This document shows positions 9,316-17,549 of a DNA stretch of 64,000 nt, one piece after another. Position numbers and translations under genes: made by a program. Position 1 is the first letter of the stretch, and every line of letters starts with the position of its first letter. The stretch covers positions 1 to 64,000 of the forward strand of contig MFYT01000058.1 in the NCBI GenBank assembly GCA_001789205.1. The letters run 5' to 3'. Below the pieces are notes generated by a model that worked only from the letters and a program-made list of their open reading frames with translations, did no database searches and was not told the DNA's origin. This stretch comes from Candidatus Raymondbacteria bacterium RIFOXYA2_FULL_49_16. GTDB lineage: Bacteria > Fibrobacterota > OXYB2-FULL-49-7 > XYB2-FULL-49-35.

Positions 9316-9830
9316 CATGCACTCTGTGCCTGTGTATGGCCGCCCTGTTCGCGCTGCTGGCGCTGCCCGCGCCCTGCCAGACAACCGAGGACATTCAGAA
9401 GGAACGCGCGCTACTCGATGTAAAAAAGAAGCTTCTTGACCAGGAGATCGACCGGTTCAAGTCCGAGCGCCGCGAATGGGAACTGCGCAAAGAAACCGAA
9501 TCCACCATCAGGAGCGCCGCCGGCCTCACCGAAGCTGACCTTGACGCGGAAGCGCGCAAAAAAAACGTCATTAACAAGGTCATTGCCGGAGGTTTTGCCG
9601 GCTTCCTGGAAAAGTTTGGCCGCACTGGGTCGCGCTGCCGGGTTGTTATGGTCACCATCACCATAGCCGCGGACGGCGATATAGAAAACGCGAAGATAGA
9701 GGATCCCGCGCCCGCGAAGGAGATTTCCGAAAAAATCCTCAAGATCGCGCGTTCTCTCGATTTTTCCGCGCTCACCCCTGCGTCCGGACCAGTGACCCAT
9801 ACCTTTCCATTGCTCATTGCGCAGGAGTAA
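9312..9830 (+). CDS. exported coiled-coil protein with a TonB-C/AgmX-like C-terminal domain
   Basis: 172 residues: signal peptide (1-22), a charged coiled coil (about 27-65), and a C-terminal domain whose strands read VVMVTITIAADGDIENAKI and an ILKIARSLDFSAL helix. That pattern resembles the small TonB-like domain at the end of AgmX/PglI-type proteins, where a bacterial-cell-wall-spanning protein contacts an outer-membrane partner. There is no proline-rich linker or retained N-terminal anchor, so it is not a classic TonB. ATG overlaps the stop of the propeller-LysM gene. Confidence 0.65.
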   Translation: MTCTLCLCMAALFALLALPAPCQTTEDIQKERALLDVKKKLLDQEIDRFKSERREWELRKETESTIRSAAGLTEADLDAEARKKNVINKVIAGGFAGFLEKFGRTGSRCRVVMVTITIAADGDIENAKIEDPAPAKEISEKILKIARSLDFSALTPASGPVTHTFPLLIAQE

Positions 9831-9838
9831 CCGCACCC

Positions 9839-10558
9839 ATGTTTCGCATCATCATCTTCCTGGCCGCCTGCTGCCTCCATGGACAAAGCATCCTCAAAGG
9901 CGTGGAATTTTCAGATTGGGGTCCGGATGAAACCTATTTCCTGAAATTCGATAAAACACCTAACGTCTATTATCCTATCACAAAAAACAGCGCATGCAGG
10001 GTCCACTTTATGAATACCTCGGTCTCCAAGGAATGCCTTGAGTCTGTCCGTTCCCTGAAAAGAGCCATACTGCTGTCAGCCGATTCCGGATGCATGGCCA
10101 GCGTATCCGTGGCAATACCTCTTGTTGACAATGACTGGCATTGGGAGACCCTCCCCTTTCCCGGGACCTTTGTCATTACCGTTCGTCCCGATGACCTTGA
10201 AAAAATATGGGAAAAATCCTTTACGCGCCAGCAAACCGCGCCCGCGGCAATGCGGCTCTTCGAGCGGAACAAAACCGAGTATTTTTTCTGGTCCTTTGAC
10301 ACGGCCATTGCCAGCGTGCTCGTCCACACCCGTCCGGGTGTTGTCTCGGTAGAGCTGTACGGAAACAGCGCGCCACCGAACGCCTCAGAGGAAAAGATAA
10401 AATCAAGATTTATCAAGACCCTGTCCTGGGCAACGGCATCCGCTGACTCACTGCGCGGTACCGCGGTCTCCTGGTTCGACATCACCACTCGCAAAGACCC
10501 CCTGGTAGTCTGGGACTTTTCGGGAAACACGCTCAAAATAACCTTTAAAAAAGGATAG
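9839..10558 (+). CDS. exported protein of unknown function
   Basis: 239 residues with a short signal sequence (FRIIIFLAACCLHGQS) and an AGGAG Shine-Dalgarno before ATG 9839. The mature chain is strand-rich, with no motif I recognise; the ending FSGNTLKITFKKG looks like a beta-sandwich edge. It sits 8 bases after the coiled-coil gene and 6 before the phosphatase gene, so it is in the same operon. Function unknown; a periplasmic partner of the propeller-LysM protein is the plain guess. Confidence 0.65.
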   Translation: MFRIIIFLAACCLHGQSILKGVEFSDWGPDETYFLKFDKTPNVYYPITKNSACRVHFMNTSVSKECLESVRSLKRAILLSADSGCMASVSVAIPLVDNDWHWETLPFPGTFVITVRPDDLEKIWEKSFTRQQTAPAAMRLFERNKTEYFFWSFDTAIASVLVHTRPGVVSVELYGNSAPPNASEEKIKSRFIKTLSWATASADSLRGTAVSWFDITTRKDPLVVWDFSGNTLKITFKKG

Positions 10559-10564
10559 CACAGC

Positions 10565-12118
10565 GTGCGCAAACGGACGCCATCACCCCTTCAGGCAATA
10601 GACCTCATGCAGGTCATTTCCGTTGACCGCATGCCCATCAAGTTCCAGTTCGGCCTCTTCCTGGTGCTTTTTTCCGTGCTCCTGGTCTCAGCAATCGGCT
10701 ACTTTGTCATTAAGGAGGAAAAACAGGAACTCACCCGCCAGCGCATCTACCTTGGTGAAATCCTCGCCAGCAACCTCGCCTCAGGCAGCAGGGACGGCAT
10801 CATTATGGACGACGAACTCCTTATATTCGAAATGATCGACGGCATTCTGAAAAAAGACACAAAGAACGACATAGCCTATGTATTCATCACTGATCCCGCG
10901 GGAAAAATCATTGCCCACAACAAAAGCGAGCTCATGGGAACGGTATTCTCGGACGCGATCACCAATTTCGCCTGCGCCCTCAATCAGCCCGCCTGGCAGC
11001 AGACCGAGGTCAACGGCGCCACGGTCCTCGATTTTTCAAACCCCATTTTTGAAAAAGTGACCAAAAAAAAGATAGGCGTTGCGCGCATTGGTCTCTCCTA
11101 CCAGTCCATAACCCGCACGGTCGAGAGCGCGGTCAGCAAAATCCTCACTATATTCATTTCCGCGCTGGTCTTGGGCATTATCGCCTCGATCATCTGGGTG
11201 CGCCTGGTCACCAGGCCCATTTCCGATCTGGCAAAAGGGGCTGAAATCATCGGCGCCGGCGACCTCACGTACCGCTTTACGGTAAAAAGTAAAAACGAGA
11301 TTGGTGAACTGGCTGAAATTTTCAACAAAATGACCATTGATCTGGCGGCCGCCCAAGATGAACTCATTGCCAAGCGCCAGCTCGAACACGAGATCGAACT
11401 TGCCCGCGCCATTCAGGCGACCCTTCTGCCAAAGACCATTCCCGAGACGCCCACGGTGCGTATCGCGGCCTTTTACCAGTCGGCCATGGAAGTCGGCGGC
11501 GATTATTACGATTTTATTGAAGTCGATGACACGCACCTTGGCGTGCTGGTCGCTGATGTGTCGGGAAAAGGCATTGCCGGCGCCTTTATCATGGGCATCA
11601 CGCGCGCCATTTTCAGGATCATGGCAAGCGGTAACCACTCGCCCGCCCAGGTGCTCTCGCGCGTCAACGGCGCGCTTGGCCTTCACATGAAAAAGGGCAT
11701 GTTCGTGACCATGCTCTACTGCATCATCAATACCAAGGACCGCCGCATGCGTGTTGCCAGCGCTGGCCACGATCCCCTGCTCTATCTAAAGCCGGGGGAA
11801 TGTTCGGTCAAAGGCGTCAATCCCGATGGTTTCGCCATTGGCATTAGGGCGGGCCGCGAGTTCGATACCCGTATCAAAGAGGAAAATCTTGTGTTGGGCC
11901 CAGGCGATTTTTTAGCTTTAACTACTGACGGAGTCACCGAGGCCATGAACGCGGGCGGCGAGGAGTTCGGCGAACAGAGATTGTTCGATTTTATGGTGAA
12001 AAACGCGGAAAAAGAAACCGCCATTTTCCGGGACGGGCTGGTCAACGCCATCCGGGAGTTCACGGGCGACATGGACCAAAGCGACGACATCACCATGGTG
12101 GTCATCAAGATCGCCTGA
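10565..12118 (+). CDS. membrane SpoIIE/RsbU-type PP2C phosphatase with HAMP domain
   Basis: 517 residues from GTG 10565 (AAGGA nine bases upstream). Order: TM1 about 28-49, an extracytoplasmic sensor of about 140 residues (single-Cache-like size), TM2 about 192-212, HAMP 213-266, a coiled linker with LARAIQATLLPK, and the PP2C catalytic domain 297-515. Metal ligands are present as D313 (GGDYYD), D331 (ADVSGKG), D455 (TTDG) and D508 (QSDDITM). Such enzymes dephosphorylate STAS anti-anti-sigma proteins in response to an envelope signal. The STAS and kinase partners follow directly, completing a partner-switching module. Confidence 0.92.
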   Translation: MRKRTPSPLQAIDLMQVISVDRMPIKFQFGLFLVLFSVLLVSAIGYFVIKEEKQELTRQRIYLGEILASNLASGSRDGIIMDDELLIFEMIDGILKKDTKNDIAYVFITDPAGKIIAHNKSELMGTVFSDAITNFACALNQPAWQQTEVNGATVLDFSNPIFEKVTKKKIGVARIGLSYQSITRTVESAVSKILTIFISALVLGIIASIIWVRLVTRPISDLAKGAEIIGAGDLTYRFTVKSKNEIGELAEIFNKMTIDLAAAQDELIAKRQLEHEIELARAIQATLLPKTIPETPTVRIAAFYQSAMEVGGDYYDFIEVDDTHLGVLVADVSGKGIAGAFIMGITRAIFRIMASGNHSPAQVLSRVNGALGLHMKKGMFVTMLYCIINTKDRRMRVASAGHDPLLYLKPGECSVKGVNPDGFAIGIRAGREFDTRIKEENLVLGPGDFLALTTDGVTEAMNAGGEEFGEQRLFDFMVKNAEKETAIFRDGLVNAIREFTGDMDQSDDITMVVIKIA

Positions 12119-12143
12119 GATCTGACCGGGAAGGAGAAGCAAC

Positions 12144-12506
12144 ATGCCTCAATTGAACATTACCGAGCGTCTGGCTGGCGCAAATGGCGCTGTTTTTGTC
12201 CTTTCGCTCAACGGCAGCATCGACGCCTATAATTCGGAACTGCTCGCGCAGAAACTGGAGAGCGTCTTCTCGCGGATGCGCTTCCAGATCATCGTTGACT
12301 GCCGCGAACTCCTATTCATTTCAAGCTCGGGCATGGGCGTTTTCCTGAGCATAGAAGACCAGCTGCTGCAAAACAACGGCGGCCTGAAATTTATAAACGT
12401 TTCCGAAAAAATACTGAACGTATTCCAGAAAGTCGGCATCGCCGACATCTTTAAAATCTATGACCGGGAAGCCGATGCATTGCAGGACCTTGAAAAAGGC
12501 GTGTAA
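12144..12506 (+). CDS. STAS-domain anti-sigma factor antagonist
   Basis: 120 residues, a single STAS domain preceded by a good Shine-Dalgarno (GGAAGGAG). The conserved helix start is FISSSGMGVFLS, and Ser61/Ser62 is the expected phosphorylation site. In the unphosphorylated form such proteins bind the anti-sigma kinase and free its target. Upstream phosphatase and downstream HATPase are its expected partners. No sigma factor gene is in the window, so the final target could be a sigma factor elsewhere or a non-sigma partner. Confidence 0.9.
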   Translation: MPQLNITERLAGANGAVFVLSLNGSIDAYNSELLAQKLESVFSRMRFQIIVDCRELLFISSSGMGVFLSIEDQLLQNNGGLKFINVSEKILNVFQKVGIADIFKIYDREADALQDLEKGV

Positions 12507-12509
12507 TCC

Positions 12510-12923
12510 ATGCAGAAAGCACTCACCTTCCCCTGCTCCCTGAAGGTACTCGATACACTCAGGGCCGAAACCGAAACCTTCTGCCGCACTGCGGGAATGG
12601 ACGCAATTGCCAGCGGTGAAATAGAACTGGCGATCAACGAGGCATGTACCAATATTGTCCGCCACAGCGGCCTCCCCGGGGCAGCGACCTTCAGCGTGGT
12701 TCTTTCCGTTGAAAATGGCGTGCTTACGGCCGTTATTGCGGACAAGGGGAAACCCTTCGATTTCGACCAGGCCCGGACAATCAAGGACACCAGCGACCTT
12801 AAAACAAAAAAACCAGCGTCAGGCATGGGCGTCTTTTTCATCCGCAAGCTGGTCGATACAGTCGAATACCGCAGGCTGCCAGGCGGATCAAATGAATTAA
12901 CCCTGAAGAAAAAGATCCAATAG
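12510..12923 (+). CDS. RsbW/SpoIIAB-like serine kinase (anti-sigma HATPase)
   Basis: 137 residues of the GHKL ATPase fold. The N box reads ELAINEACTNIVRHSG, the G1 box VIADKGKPFD, and the G2 box SGMGVFFIRKLVD. It should phosphorylate the STAS protein next door and release or hold a partner accordingly. ATG lies 3 bases after the STAS stop, so the two are coupled. The length is typical for stand-alone anti-sigma kinases. Confidence 0.9.
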   Translation: MQKALTFPCSLKVLDTLRAETETFCRTAGMDAIASGEIELAINEACTNIVRHSGLPGAATFSVVLSVENGVLTAVIADKGKPFDFDQARTIKDTSDLKTKKPASGMGVFFIRKLVDTVEYRRLPGGSNELTLKKKIQ

Positions 12924-12931
12924 CACGCACC

Positions 12932-13780
12932 ATGAGCGCCTCCACCGCATATATTGAAACAAAAACGAAGGAAATAATTGTCCACGGCGACCTTATGGGA
13001 AATTTCAGCGCTGATAGGCCTCTGGTTGTACGGCAGCACATTTTGCCCGGGTCTATGATCAGGGCCTTATCCGACGTCAGTGTGTATGGCAATATATCAG
13101 GGGCAAACCTTATCGCAGGCGGCAACCTCTCGGTTGAAGGCAGCGTGGCTGGCGACAATACCACCCGCATCAAGGCAAACGGCGCCATTGTGGCCGCCTC
13201 GCTCCAGAACATTATCGTCGAGGCGGGCCGCTCTATAACCGTCTCCGGATCCATCGTAGGCTCGCAAACCAAGGCCAAACAGCACATCGATGTTGGCTGC
13301 GCGATAATCGGCGGCGAAACCTTCGCGGCGCACGCGATCAAGGCACAAACAATCGGCGACGAGGCTGGCACCGAAACCAAGGTGGGGGCGGGAACCGATT
13401 TCAAGCTCAAGCTGGTGCTCGATGAAATGCTCGCTGAAATTAGCGAGGTCATGGGCAATGTCGATGGCATACGCAAAGGCATCGCTGACCTGGAAAAACG
13501 GGACCGTGAGTGCTATTCAGGCCTGCCCTACAAGGACAAAAAAATTATGAAAACCTCGAAAGAATCCCTTGCCGTACTGGAAAGACAACTCGAGGGCCTG
13601 ATAGACAGAAAGAAAAAGCTCGAAGCAAAAGTGCAGACAACGCTGCAATCGTACATCGATGTTGGGGAAAAGGTGTTTCCCAACACATGGATCTCCATCC
13701 AGAACCGCTATGTTATTACAAAAAAAGAGCTGCCCCTGGGTAAATATACCATCAAGAACGATAAAATAGTCAAACTGTAG
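12932..13780 (+). CDS. FapA/DUF342-like polymer-forming protein
   Basis: 282 residues. The first 170 form a parallel beta-helix rich in G/A/V turns (SVYGNISGANLIAGGNLSVE, VSGSIVGSQTKAKQHIDVG), the FapA/DUF342 pattern. Residues 170-230 are a coiled coil, and the end (YVITKKELPLGKYTIKND) returns to strands. It matches the C-terminal part of DUF342 proteins; the usual N-terminal domain is absent. No signal peptide, so it is cytoplasmic. It closes the partner-switching run, 8 bases after the kinase; a role in scaffolding or in envelope-linked signalling is guesswork. Confidence 0.75.
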   Translation: MSASTAYIETKTKEIIVHGDLMGNFSADRPLVVRQHILPGSMIRALSDVSVYGNISGANLIAGGNLSVEGSVAGDNTTRIKANGAIVAASLQNIIVEAGRSITVSGSIVGSQTKAKQHIDVGCAIIGGETFAAHAIKAQTIGDEAGTETKVGAGTDFKLKLVLDEMLAEISEVMGNVDGIRKGIADLEKRDRECYSGLPYKDKKIMKTSKESLAVLERQLEGLIDRKKKLEAKVQTTLQSYIDVGEKVFPNTWISIQNRYVITKKELPLGKYTIKNDKIVKL

Positions 13781-13783
13781 GCC

Positions 13784-13813
13784 TTGCCCTTGCCCGTATG
13801 CCTAAATTATATT
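13784..13813 (+). promoter_or_regulatory. candidate promoter of tRNA-Gln
   Basis: TTGCCC (13784-13789), 18 bases, TATATT (13808-13813), ending 11 bases before the mature tRNA 5' end. Confidence 0.45.
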
Positions 13814-13824
13814 TTTCACCCAAT

Positions 13825-13898
13825 TGGGGTGTCGTCCAACGGTAGGACATGCGGCTCTGGACCGTAGTATCGAGGTTCAAATCCTTGCACCCCAGCCA
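13825..13898 (+). tRNA. tRNA-Gln (anticodon CTG)
   Basis: 74 nt with encoded CCA. Acceptor TGGGGTG pairs with CACCCCA, discriminator G, then CCA. Anticodon stem TGCGG/CCGTA encloses CTCTGGA, anticodon CTG, reading CAG. T stem CGAGG/CCTTG encloses TTCAAAT. All arms close. Confidence 0.95.
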
Positions 13899-13899
13899 C

Positions 13900-13955
13900 A
13901 AGCAGCCGGATGCCGGGTTCTTTCCAAAGGATTTTCGCACCGGCTGCTTCTGTTT
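13900..13955 (+). terminator. candidate terminator after tRNA-Gln
   Basis: A 10-bp stem, AAGCAGCCGG (13900-13909) with CCGGCTGCTT (13940-13949), around a 30-base loop and followed by a weak T tract (CTGTTTT). It also lies just beyond the end of the converging GH3 gene. Confidence 0.5.
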
Positions 13956-13977
13956 TATCACCGTACAAACCAGCACA

Positions 13978-15081
13978 CTATTGGTGAGGCGATACAAGGA
14001 GCCCGAGTGTCTGTTTGGCAATCAAGACCCTGCGCACGGATTCGTCCATGCGTTGCCTGGCCAGGGGGTCCTGGGTCACCAGACGTAAAAGCGTCTGCTG
14101 GATAATCCTCACCTTTTCAGGATAGGTGATCATCAGCAGATCGTTTCCAGCCCAAAACGCCATGGAAACCAATTGCGCGAAATCAGCGTCAGGATAGTGC
14201 GCTGACCCAAGGTTTTTTCCCTGGCTCACAAAGCTCCGGAGCGCGGTCCCCCACAGGTCGTCGGTGACCACCAGCTTGTCACCGCAGATGCGCCGGGCAA
14301 GACCGACCATTTTTTCGGAAAAAACCGCGGGTTTTTTTGAAAATGCCGAAAAATGGATGCTTGACATTAGTATTCCGCCCAGATCACCTATGGCCGCGTC
14401 AAATATTTTGATATGTTCATAGACCGCCGTGGAATCAGCGCCGCTCACGGCAATGGCCTCGTCGCTGTTTGTGTACACATCGTATCCGGGAAAATGCTTG
14501 GCAATGCACATGATCCCATGGCGCGAGAATCCCCGCACAAACGCACGCGCAGGAGGCAGAATATCCTTATAGCCCCTGCCGAATGAACGTTCGCGTACGG
14601 ACATAAAGGTCTCCTCGCCCTTCCAGTTGCGCGACGGATCGAGGACCGGGGCAAGGTTGACGTTCACCTGCAGGGCCTTCAACTGCAATGCAATGGCCGC
14701 GGCCTGTTGCTCAATGGAATCAAGGGACATGGCCGCCAGTTCACGGGCGGACGACGCGGGAATCCGGTCCGCAAGATGGGACAGCCGGTTGACCTTGCCC
14801 CCTTCCTGGTCAATGGTGACCAGCAGGCCGATGGGCATGCGTTCCTGCGCAGCCTTGATCTCGCGCGCAAGCGCGCCAGGATCCTTGAGCATACTCGACA
14901 TAATAAGTACGCCGCCCACATTATATTCGCGGAGAAATTCATATGGAGAATGGTACACCAGGATCATCTGGCCAATTTTTTCTCGGTCCGACAAAGCGGC
15001 CATGAGGCTGTCAATGGCGCTCGCGGCAACAATGCGCCACGCGCATAGCATGCAGAATAGCACAACCGGCAGTCTTACCAT
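13978..15081 (-). CDS. exported glycoside hydrolase family 3 protein (NagZ-like, catalytic dyad altered)
   Basis: 367 residues with a signal peptide (about 1-20), then one GH3 TIM-barrel: VGGVLIMS, VTIDQEGGKVNRL, LNLAP-type strand VNLAPVLDPSRNW, KHFPGYDVYTNSDEAIAV and nucleophile motif VTDDLWG. NagZ enzymes cleave N-acetylglucosamine from peptidoglycan or chitin fragments using an Asp-His acid/base dyad in KHFPGHG...DSH. Here that stretch reads KHFPGYD...SDE, so His and Asp are replaced by Glu and Ser. It may use Glu like other GH3 enzymes, or be a binding protein. An exported location also differs from cytoplasmic enterobacterial NagZ. Confidence 0.85.
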   Translation of the reverse strand: MVRLPVVLFCMLCAWRIVAASAIDSLMAALSDREKIGQMILVYHSPYEFLREYNVGGVLIMSSMLKDPGALAREIKAAQERMPIGLLVTIDQEGGKVNRLSHLADRIPASSARELAAMSLDSIEQQAAAIALQLKALQVNVNLAPVLDPSRNWKGEETFMSVRERSFGRGYKDILPPARAFVRGFSRHGIMCIAKHFPGYDVYTNSDEAIAVSGADSTAVYEHIKIFDAAIGDLGGILMSSIHFSAFSKKPAVFSEKMVGLARRICGDKLVVTDDLWGTALRSFVSQGKNLGSAHYPDADFAQLVSMAFWAGNDLLMITYPEKVRIIQQTLLRLVTQDPLARQRMDESVRRVLIAKQTLGLLVSPHQ

Positions 15082-15113
15082 GCGTACACCGCAAAAAATG
15101 GATAAAGAAAAAG

Positions 15114-15195
15114 CGGAGGATGAGGGACTCGAACCCCCATGTCCTTACGGACGCCGGTTTTCAAGACCGGTGCCTTACCATTAGGCTAATCCTCC
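15114..15195 (-). tRNA. tRNA-Ser (anticodon TGA)
   Basis: 82 nt on the minus strand. Acceptor GGAGGAT pairs with ATCCTCC, discriminator G; CCA is not encoded. Anticodon stem CCGGT/ACCGG encloses CTTGAAA, anticodon TGA, reading TCA. The long variable arm (CGTCC-GTAA-GGAC) fits class II tRNA-Ser. It lies between two minus-strand genes, 36 bases from the lipoprotein gene. Confidence 0.94.
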
Positions 15196-15230
15196 GAAAT
15201 CGTGAAAGAGAATGGGAAAAATAACTTGTT

Positions 15231-16295
15231 TTACCTGGTCCGTACAACCCTGAATCCCATAAACGGTTCAAGCCGGCTGGGTTCGAGGTAGTCTCTGTTC
15301 GATGAACGCTGCTCGCGCGCATCGTCCATATAGCTGCCGCCCCTTATGACCATGGTTGGGCCAGTTGCAGTATTGACCGGATTGTGTACGCCTGCGGCCA
15401 GGGAGGTATAAAAGGACGCGGCATAGAAATCAGCGCACCATTCCCAGGCATTGCCCGCAAGGTTGTAGATGCTGTCCGGGTTTGGCGGATACGCATTGAC
15501 CGCCGCAAGTGCGCGTTCGTTCAACTGACGGTAATTTGCCGTGTGCAGGCTTATGGTGTTGCCTGTTGGATAGAACGAAGAATTGTACGGCAGTCCGGCC
15601 CTTGCCGCAGCCTCCCACTCCGCTTCTCTGGGAAGCCGGTACTGAGAACTATCGGGCGACAGGCTGTCCTTTGCGCTCTTTGCATCGCAGAAAAACTGCG
15701 CGCCATACCAGCTCACCTGCACCACCGGATAGTTGATATAGGAGTTTACCGGTGTTAGTGTCAATGCAGTGATATATTTTTTTCTCTCAGTACGATTCGA
15801 ACTCATGGTGGAGTCTAGAGTATAAACAGTATCAGGCGTAAAATAAGCTAGATCCAGAAGTATCAGCGGCAATCCCGCATGATATACCGTGTCACCAGAA
15901 ATGGCCATGCTGTCCACCCTTATGAGTTCATAAACAGTGCTTATGACCGTATCGCTTCCAAAACTGGTATCCGTATGTACAATGCGCTGAGAAGAATCAG
16001 GATTCGTGCTCATGATCCAGTTCATGACTTCGGCAAACTCACCATTGGTTACCTCAAATGTTTCCATGGCAAAGGAATCGAGCCTGACACTGTGTTTGGG
16101 CGCTTCATCAATATCGCCCGAATCAGAACCAAGCCAGACCGAATCGAGCGCGGCAACTTCGCGAAGGTTGTTGGCAAGCGCTTTGACCGTTGCGGACCCA
16201 GTGCCAGACCCCGTTGCCGATGATGCGCTGTTGTTGCTGCACCCGCACCAAAGACCCAGACAGCCGCACAAAACAACCAAGACTAGCTTTTTCAT
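15231..16295 (-). CDS. lipoprotein of the formylglycine-generating-enzyme (SUMF1) family
   Basis: 354 residues from ATG 16295; the open frame extends to 16679 but that part is antisense to nifS. A lipobox ends in LWCGC. The SUMF1 fold is clear: METFEVTNGEFAEVMNWI, VVQVSWYGAQFFCDAKS, YRLPREAEWEAAAR, NLAGNAWEWCADFY, VIRGGSYMDD and FMGFRVVRTR at the end. True formylglycine enzymes use two Cys in the C-terminal region; here there is no such pair, so it is likely a binding or structural member. A long insertion (about 95-175) with many D/T/Y residues is unusual. Divergent from nifS. Confidence 0.85.
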   Translation of the reverse strand: MKKLVLVVLCGCLGLWCGCSNNSASSATGSGTGSATVKALANNLREVAALDSVWLGSDSGDIDEAPKHSVRLDSFAMETFEVTNGEFAEVMNWIMSTNPDSSQRIVHTDTSFGSDTVISTVYELIRVDSMAISGDTVYHAGLPLILLDLAYFTPDTVYTLDSTMSSNRTERKKYITALTLTPVNSYINYPVVQVSWYGAQFFCDAKSAKDSLSPDSSQYRLPREAEWEAAARAGLPYNSSFYPTGNTISLHTANYRQLNERALAAVNAYPPNPDSIYNLAGNAWEWCADFYAASFYTSLAAGVHNPVNTATGPTMVIRGGSYMDDAREQRSSNRDYLEPSRLEPFMGFRVVRTR

Positions 16296-16325
16296 AGTGT
16301 TTAAATATAGTATTTTTCCACAGTG

Positions 16326-16355
16326 TTGCACATCTTTACTCCTCTTTAATATCTT
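16326..16355 (+). promoter_or_regulatory. candidate promoter for nifS-nifU
   Basis: TTGCAC (16326-16331), 18 bases, TATCTT (16350-16355), ten bases before the nifS ATG. No Shine-Dalgarno precedes that ATG, so nifS may be translated from a near-leaderless message. Confidence 0.4.
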
Positions 16356-16364
16356 TTTACTGAC

Positions 16365-17543
16365 ATGAAGCAAGAACGCATATACCTCGACAATAACGCG
16401 ACCACCATGGTCGCGCCTGAAGCGCGTGATGCCATGCTTCCCTTCCTGGGAGAAAAATATGGCAACCCCTCCAGCCTTCACGCATTTGGCGGCGAAATTC
16501 GCCATCACCTTGCCGAGGCCCACGACCATGTGTACGACCTTATCGACGCACTCGACCAAGACGACGTGGTCATTAACTCCTGCGCTACTGAAGGAAACAA
16601 TACCGTACTCCAGGGAGTGTATCATACAGTGGTCAGAAACAACGCGAAAAACCACATCATAACGTCCAACGTCGAACATCCCTCGGTTTTAAATACGTGT
16701 AAATTCCTGGAAACGCTCGGAGTCCAAGTCACCTATCTGCCCGTGAACAAGGAAGGCATTGTGACCGCGGAACAGGTCGCAAACGCGATCATAGACCGCA
16801 CTGCCCTGGTCTCCATTATGTGGGCGAACAACGAGACCGGTGCTGTGTTTCCTGTTGAAGCGATCGCACAGGCGGCAAAGGCGCGCGGCGTGCTCTTCCA
16901 CACAGACGCAACCCAGGTCATTGGCAAACTCCCGGTAAGCGTCAGGGACCGGTCCATCGACTTCCTCACGCTTTCCGGCCACAAATTCCATGCGCCAAAA
17001 GGCGTGGGAGCGCTCTTTGTCAAAGCCGGTGTCAGGCTGCCGCCACTGCTTTTTGGCGGCGAACAAATGGGCGGCCTGCGCGGAGGCACGCACGATGTAC
17101 ATAATATGATTGGCCTGGGAATGGCCGCATTGCTGGCGAAAAAAGGCATTACTGATGAACAAACCCGGATCAGGGCCCTGCGCGACAAACTCGAATCAAC
17201 AGTGCTCAGAGAGATCTCAGACACCGGGGTGAATGGCGGCACGCAACATCGCACGCCCAACACGGCGAACATCTGGTTCAAAGGCGTTGAGGGCGAGGCT
17301 GTATTGTGGGACCTTAACGAACACGGCATTGCCGCATCCACGGGTTCTGCGTGCGCCTCCGGAAACGAGAAGGCCTCATATGTGCTGCTTGCGCTCGGCA
17401 TTGGACCCGAGATCGCCCATTCATCCATACGCTTCTCTTTATCGCGATACACAACCGAGGCGGAAATAGACACTGCGCTGGAAACTATCCGGACCGTTAT
17501 CGAACGGCTGCGCAACATTTCCTTCACCTACAAGAAAGGATAG
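16365..17543 (+). CDS. nifS: cysteine desulfurase
   Basis: 392 residues. Family start IYLDNNATTMVAPEA; PLP-binding Lys in LTLSGHKFHAPKGVGALF; persulfide Cys in TGSACASGNEKAS. RGGTHDVHNMIG replaces the usual RSGTEN motif nearby, a mild variation. It takes sulfur from cysteine for Fe-S cluster assembly on the scaffold encoded next. Six bases separate it from nifU. The short loop around the active Cys fits the NifS/IscS group, not SufS. Confidence 0.93.
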   Translation: MKQERIYLDNNATTMVAPEARDAMLPFLGEKYGNPSSLHAFGGEIRHHLAEAHDHVYDLIDALDQDDVVINSCATEGNNTVLQGVYHTVVRNNAKNHIITSNVEHPSVLNTCKFLETLGVQVTYLPVNKEGIVTAEQVANAIIDRTALVSIMWANNETGAVFPVEAIAQAAKARGVLFHTDATQVIGKLPVSVRDRSIDFLTLSGHKFHAPKGVGALFVKAGVRLPPLLFGGEQMGGLRGGTHDVHNMIGLGMAALLAKKGITDEQTRIRALRDKLESTVLREISDTGVNGGTQHRTPNTANIWFKGVEGEAVLWDLNEHGIAASTGSACASGNEKASYVLLALGIGPEIAHSSIRFSLSRYTTEAEIDTALETIRTVIERLRNISFTYKKG

Positions 17544-17549
17544 CCAGAC

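Noticed and set aside
11036-11770. Long minus-strand frame inside the phosphatase gene
   Set aside because: Shadow of a G+C-rich coding frame; no motif and no start signal.
16296-16679. N-terminal extension of the SUMF1 lipoprotein
   Set aside because: The open frame is antisense to nifS and has no signal peptide; the lipobox start at 16295 is better.
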